From the NCBI GenBank assembly GCA_905206195.1, contig CAJLGN010000041.1, positions 1 through 8,463 of the forward strand: a DNA stretch of 8,463 nucleotides. The letters are read 5' to 3'. The first letter of the stretch is position 1. Each line of letters opens with the position of its first letter. The DNA is from an uncultured Roseburia sp. (GTDB lineage: Bacteria > Bacillota > Clostridia > Lachnospirales > Lachnospiraceae). Below, piece by piece: positions 6,017 through 8,463 of this stretch. The notes beneath the pieces are model-generated. The model did not search any database, was not told the DNA's origin, and worked only from the letters and a program-made list of their open reading frames with translations. Position numbers and translations under genes: made by a program.

Positions 6017-6976
6017 CTATTTTTTCAATCCATAGTAGGATAAATTGAGCAGTTCTCTCAAAATGTCTGCCTTCTGATGCTGAAAATCCAGCGCCTCCAA
6101 CGCGCTCTGGGCTTTTTCATAATAACGCCCTGCTGTCTGATGTGTAAACCTGGCTCCTCCGCTCTTTTTTACCTCGTCCAGAAGCTCCTCCGTGGAGAGT
6201 TTTCCCTCCTCCGCCCGCTTCTTAAGCTCCGGATTATTGTGGAAGGTATAGATAACCGGAAGCGTGATGACCCCCTGCTCAAAGTCAGACTGCACACTCT
6301 TCCTGGCAGTCTTTGTGTCCCACTCATAATCAATGCAGTCGTCTGTCAACTGAAAAATCACACCCGTATATCTCCCGAGCTGGCGGTACAGACGCAGCCT
6401 CTGCTCGTCCCCCTCGCAGATTACAGCCCCCGCGAAATAAGAGGCCTCAAACAGTGCCGCTGTCTTACCATTTATGATACTCAAATAGCGGAACATCGAC
6501 AGACTGTAATTTCGGTTGTTCACATTCTGCCTGAGCTCGCCCATGCAGATCTGCTCCATGTATTTAGAGGCGTCCAGATTTTTGTATTTATCCGGGTCCT
6601 CCACCCGCTGAAGCTCCTTGATCGCCGCCGCCAGCAGGTAATCCCCACAGATCACGGCCGTGCGCTTTCCAAACTTCTTCTGGAGTGTCTCCACTCCTCT
6701 GCGCAGACTGGCATCGTCCATAATATCATCGTGAACCAGCGTCGCCAGATGAAGCATCTCAATCGCCGCCGCAAAGACGACGGCATCCTTATGGATACAT
6801 CCTTTCTCGTCCATCGCACAGGCCAAAACCGCCCGCGCCCGCACAAATTTTCCGTGCGTTGACGTCAGATGCGACGTGTAAGTGCGGATCAAAAGCGGGG
6901 CGGTGAGCAGAATCCGATCTATCTCTTCTCTGGTTCTTTCAAACGCGGTTTCAAAATTCAAGGACAAATCAGTCAT
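6017..6976 (-). CDS. dmkB: Long-chain polyprenyl diphosphate synthase, DmkB-like
   Basis: A trans-isoprenyl diphosphate synthase that elongates an allylic diphosphate with IPP to make a quinone side chain. The 319-residue product has all core elements: HGKFVR (41-46) for IPP binding, the first Asp-rich motif DDIMD (83-87) followed by RR (92-93), KT (171-172), FQL (208-210) and the second Asp-rich motif DDCID (212-216). The residues 5 and 4 positions before the first motif are Ala78 and Thr79 rather than aromatic, which in this family means a long product; the exact length cannot be read. Its start overlaps the end of ndh2 by 8 bases (ATGACTGA), implying translational coupling. In FLEET loci this enzyme (DmkB) supplies the side chain of the separate demethylmenaquinone pool used by Ndh2. 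A general menaquinone role (hepS/ispB-like) is the alternative. Confidence 0.93.
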   Translation of the reverse strand: MTDLSLNFETAFERTREEIDRILLTAPLLIRTYTSHLTSTHGKFVRARAVLACAMDEKGCIHKDAVVFAAAIEMLHLATLVHDDIMDDASLRRGVETLQKKFGKRTAVICGDYLLAAAIKELQRVEDPDKYKNLDASKYMEQICMGELRQNVNNRNYSLSMFRYLSIINGKTAALFEASYFAGAVICEGDEQRLRLYRQLGRYTGVIFQLTDDCIDYEWDTKTARKSVQSDFEQGVITLPVIYTFHNNPELKKRAEEGKLSTEELLDEVKKSGGARFTHQTAGRYYEKAQSALEALDFQHQKADILRELLNLSYYGLKK

Positions 6977-8463
6977 TGTAGAAATACCACCTCTTAACCC
7001 ATCTTACATTTTTCCAGTGCTTCTTCAAAAACGGTCCCACATAGTAATCAAAACCGAGCGTATATCCGCCGCCAATCAAAAGTGCGACACTCGCAAAAAT
7101 CATCCACATGCTATTTAAGTACAATCCGGTTGTGCTTAAGAACATGAACTGGAGAATCAACGAAACTCCTGCGCACGGGAACGTGAACAGACCACTCATC
7201 AATCCAGCTCCCACTGCAAGCTCCAGAACCACAATCATAATCTGCATGAAGATCTGCATATTGTCGCTCGAGAGCACCATATTGTCCACAGACCAGTTTA
7301 CAAATGGAATGTTCAACCGGAATGCATAGTCCGCCAGCGTGGAATGCGCAAGCTCTTTTCCACTGACGAAAATGGCCTCAAACAGTCCAAAATCCAAATC
7401 CATCAAAAGCGTTCCGACACTTGCCGCCGTATCCGCGACTGCCCCAGTCGCGCTCGCAACTGCATCGACTGCCGCTCCCGTTGCACCAGCCGCCGCGTCC
7501 ACCGCTGTCGCAGCCGCGCCCGTCACGCTCCCCGCTCCACCGTTCGCACTCGTGATAATCGAAGTATACCACGCGTTCGCGCCGCCGAAAAATCCAGTCA
7601 GCATCGGCTTTTGGAACCAGCCCTCCACGATCTTCATCACCGCCTCAAAGATCCATGTCGCCCCAAGCCACAGGCGAAGCGGAACTAAAAGAAAGCTCGG
7701 TGTACGGTTGGAGAAATGTCCCCCCACAAAACTTCTGCGGTTTCGGATTGTAAAGATCTCATGTCTTAAGTAGCTGGATACCTTCGTCCATCCCATGACC
7801 TGAATGAAGTAAACGAGGTTGATAAAATGCTTTGCGAACATCGCAAAAAAGGATGCCAGATTCATCTGATGCTTTGCCATACCGCCCCTCGCGGTCCCGT
7901 AGCGCCCTCCGACACATACCATGACTCCATGGAACTTCGGATTGTACTCCTCCATCTCGCCCTTCTTTGTGATCGCCGCCACAATGTTGTTCGCCGCTGT
8001 CCCCGCGCTGTGCTCCGCATTCTCGACCATCTGTGGAACCGGACGCTCCTCACCCGGTACAGTGTAGAGCATATTGTCTCCGATCACGTACACGTTCTCA
8101 TGGTCCACACTTCTTAAATAGGAATCGACCTCGATTCTCCCTCTTGCAGCGCTCTTTAACTCTTTTGCCACCTCAGCTGTAAGCTCGGCGCTCTCGATGC
8201 CTGCCGTCCAGATTACGGTGCCCGCCGCGTATTCTTTCACCTCATCATTTTTCTTAAAGCGGATAGAGTTCTCTCCAACCCCAACGACTGTTGCGTCCAT
8301 AACGACGTCCACACCCATTTTCACGAGGCGCTTCTCCACCTTGCGTGACAATTTTTCGGGCAGAACCGGAACCGGGCGGGACAGTCCATCCACATCCACA
8401 AGCTTGACATCCTCTCTTTTAATGTGAAACCTCTCACAGAGAACTGGCACATATTCTGCGAGC
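6969..8463 (-). CDS. ndh2: Type II NADH dehydrogenase with membrane tail, Ndh2-like (5' end outside the window)
   Basis: Oxidises NADH on the cytoplasmic side and reduces a membrane quinone. About 497 residues are visible; the frame runs off the right edge, and the GTG at 8450 is internal. The visible part begins with LAEY, just after where the NADH-binding glycine motif should be. It then shows GTVIWTAG and the second FAD motif VDSYLRSVDHENVYVIGD (about residues 108-125 from 8450). The quinone-site segment reads PQMVENAEH where typical NDH-2 has AQxAxQ. After residue 250 comes an extra membrane domain resembling DoxX: one span (about 254-275), then an Ala/Gly-rich insert (303-345) with 11-residue repeats, then three spans (about 401-423, 424-446 and 447-468) and a basic, aromatic C-terminus. 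Ordinary NDH-2 lacks this tail; the FLEET Ndh2 of Listeria has one. The gene overlaps dmkB by 8 bases. Confidence 0.92.
   Translation of the reverse strand, partial: LAEYVPVLCERFHIKREDVKLVDVDGLSRPVPVLPEKLSRKVEKRLVKMGVDVVMDATVVGVGENSIRFKKNDEVKEYAAGTVIWTAGIESAELTAEVAKELKSAARGRIEVDSYLRSVDHENVYVIGDNMLYTVPGEERPVPQMVENAEHSAGTAANNIVAAITKKGEMEEYNPKFHGVMVCVGGRYGTARGGMAKHQMNLASFFAMFAKHFINLVYFIQVMGWTKVSSYLRHEIFTIRNRRSFVGGHFSNRTPSFLLVPLRLWLGATWIFEAVMKIVEGWFQKPMLTGFFGGANAWYTSIITSANGGAGSVTGAAATAVDAAAGATGAAVDAVASATGAVADTAASVGTLLMDLDFGLFEAIFVSGKELAHSTLADYAFRLNIPFVNWSVDNMVLSSDNMQIFMQIMIVVLELAVGAGLMSGLFTFPCAGVSLILQFMFLSTTGLYLNSMWMIFASVALLIGGGYTLGFDYYVGPFLKKHWKNVRWVKRWYFYND
7440..7505 (-). repeat. Two 11-codon repeats in the Ala-rich insert of ndh2
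   Basis: The units AVDAAAGATGA (bases 7473-7505) and AVDAVASATGA (7440-7472) are adjacent, with a degenerate third unit, VADTAAS, after them and a TGAAAT-like remnant before. The two units differ at several synonymous codon positions, so the duplication is not recent and the protein pattern seems to be kept by selection. They lie between the first and second spans of the membrane tail. Confidence 0.7.

Noticed and set aside
6077..6862. 261-residue open frame on the plus strand
   Set aside because: It lies wholly opposite the polyprenyl synthase gene, which has full catalytic motifs; the open frame is a composition effect with no recognisable domain.
7339..7773. 144- and 114-residue plus-strand open frames opposite ndh2
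   Set aside because: Ala/Thr/Pro- or Arg-rich shadows of the low-complexity repeat in ndh2.

Overview
The window looks like chromosomal DNA of an anaerobic Firmicute, most likely a Clostridia/Lachnospiraceae-type gut bacterium. The evidence is the gene families, the strong minus-strand gene arrangement, SD-type ribosome sites and sigma-A-like promoter spacing. No rRNA or tRNA is present, so the assignment rests on protein character only.

Region 1 (1-1005, plus strand) is very AT-rich (14 of 60 bases G or C at 181-240, against 35 of 60 at 1381-1440 inside guaA). It holds the C-terminal half of a P-loop ATPase that is cut by the window edge and probably also frameshifted. It looks like accessory DNA lying against the 3' end of guaA, a gene known elsewhere as an integration site for genomic islands.

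Region 2 (1041-2749, minus strand) is guaA (GMP synthase) as a self-contained unit. It has a well-spaced promoter (TTGTAA-17-TATAAT), a ribosome site that fixes the start at 2640, and a strong intrinsic terminator at 1041-1084.

Region 3 (2795-8463, minus strand) is a six-gene cluster read right to left: ndh2 (partial, entering from the right edge), a long-chain polyprenyl diphosphate synthase (dmkB-like), a lipoprotein with two FMN-binding repeats (pplA-like), an ApbE-type FMN transferase (fmnB-like), a NusG-domain-II membrane protein (eetA-like) and a Gx-transporter/ECF-S-like membrane protein (eetB-like). This set matches the flavin-based extracellular electron transfer (FLEET) locus described in Listeria monocytogenes. 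In that model Ndh2 passes electrons from NADH to a dedicated (demethyl)menaquinone pool whose side chain DmkB supplies. EetA/EetB are thought to help electrons cross the membrane, and the surface flavoprotein PplA, flavinylated by FmnB, hands them to external acceptors. The quinone prenyltransferase (dmkA) and flavin transporter (fmnA/ribU) are not in the window.

Points that stand out are an 11-residue alanine-rich repeat inserted in the DoxX-like membrane tail of Ndh2, the noncanonical candidate FMN-attachment motifs in PplA, two tandem terminator-like hairpins between pplA and fmnB, a membrane anchor instead of a lipobox on FmnB, and an inverted repeat enclosing the guaA promoter. There is no gene-free stretch longer than 300 bases.
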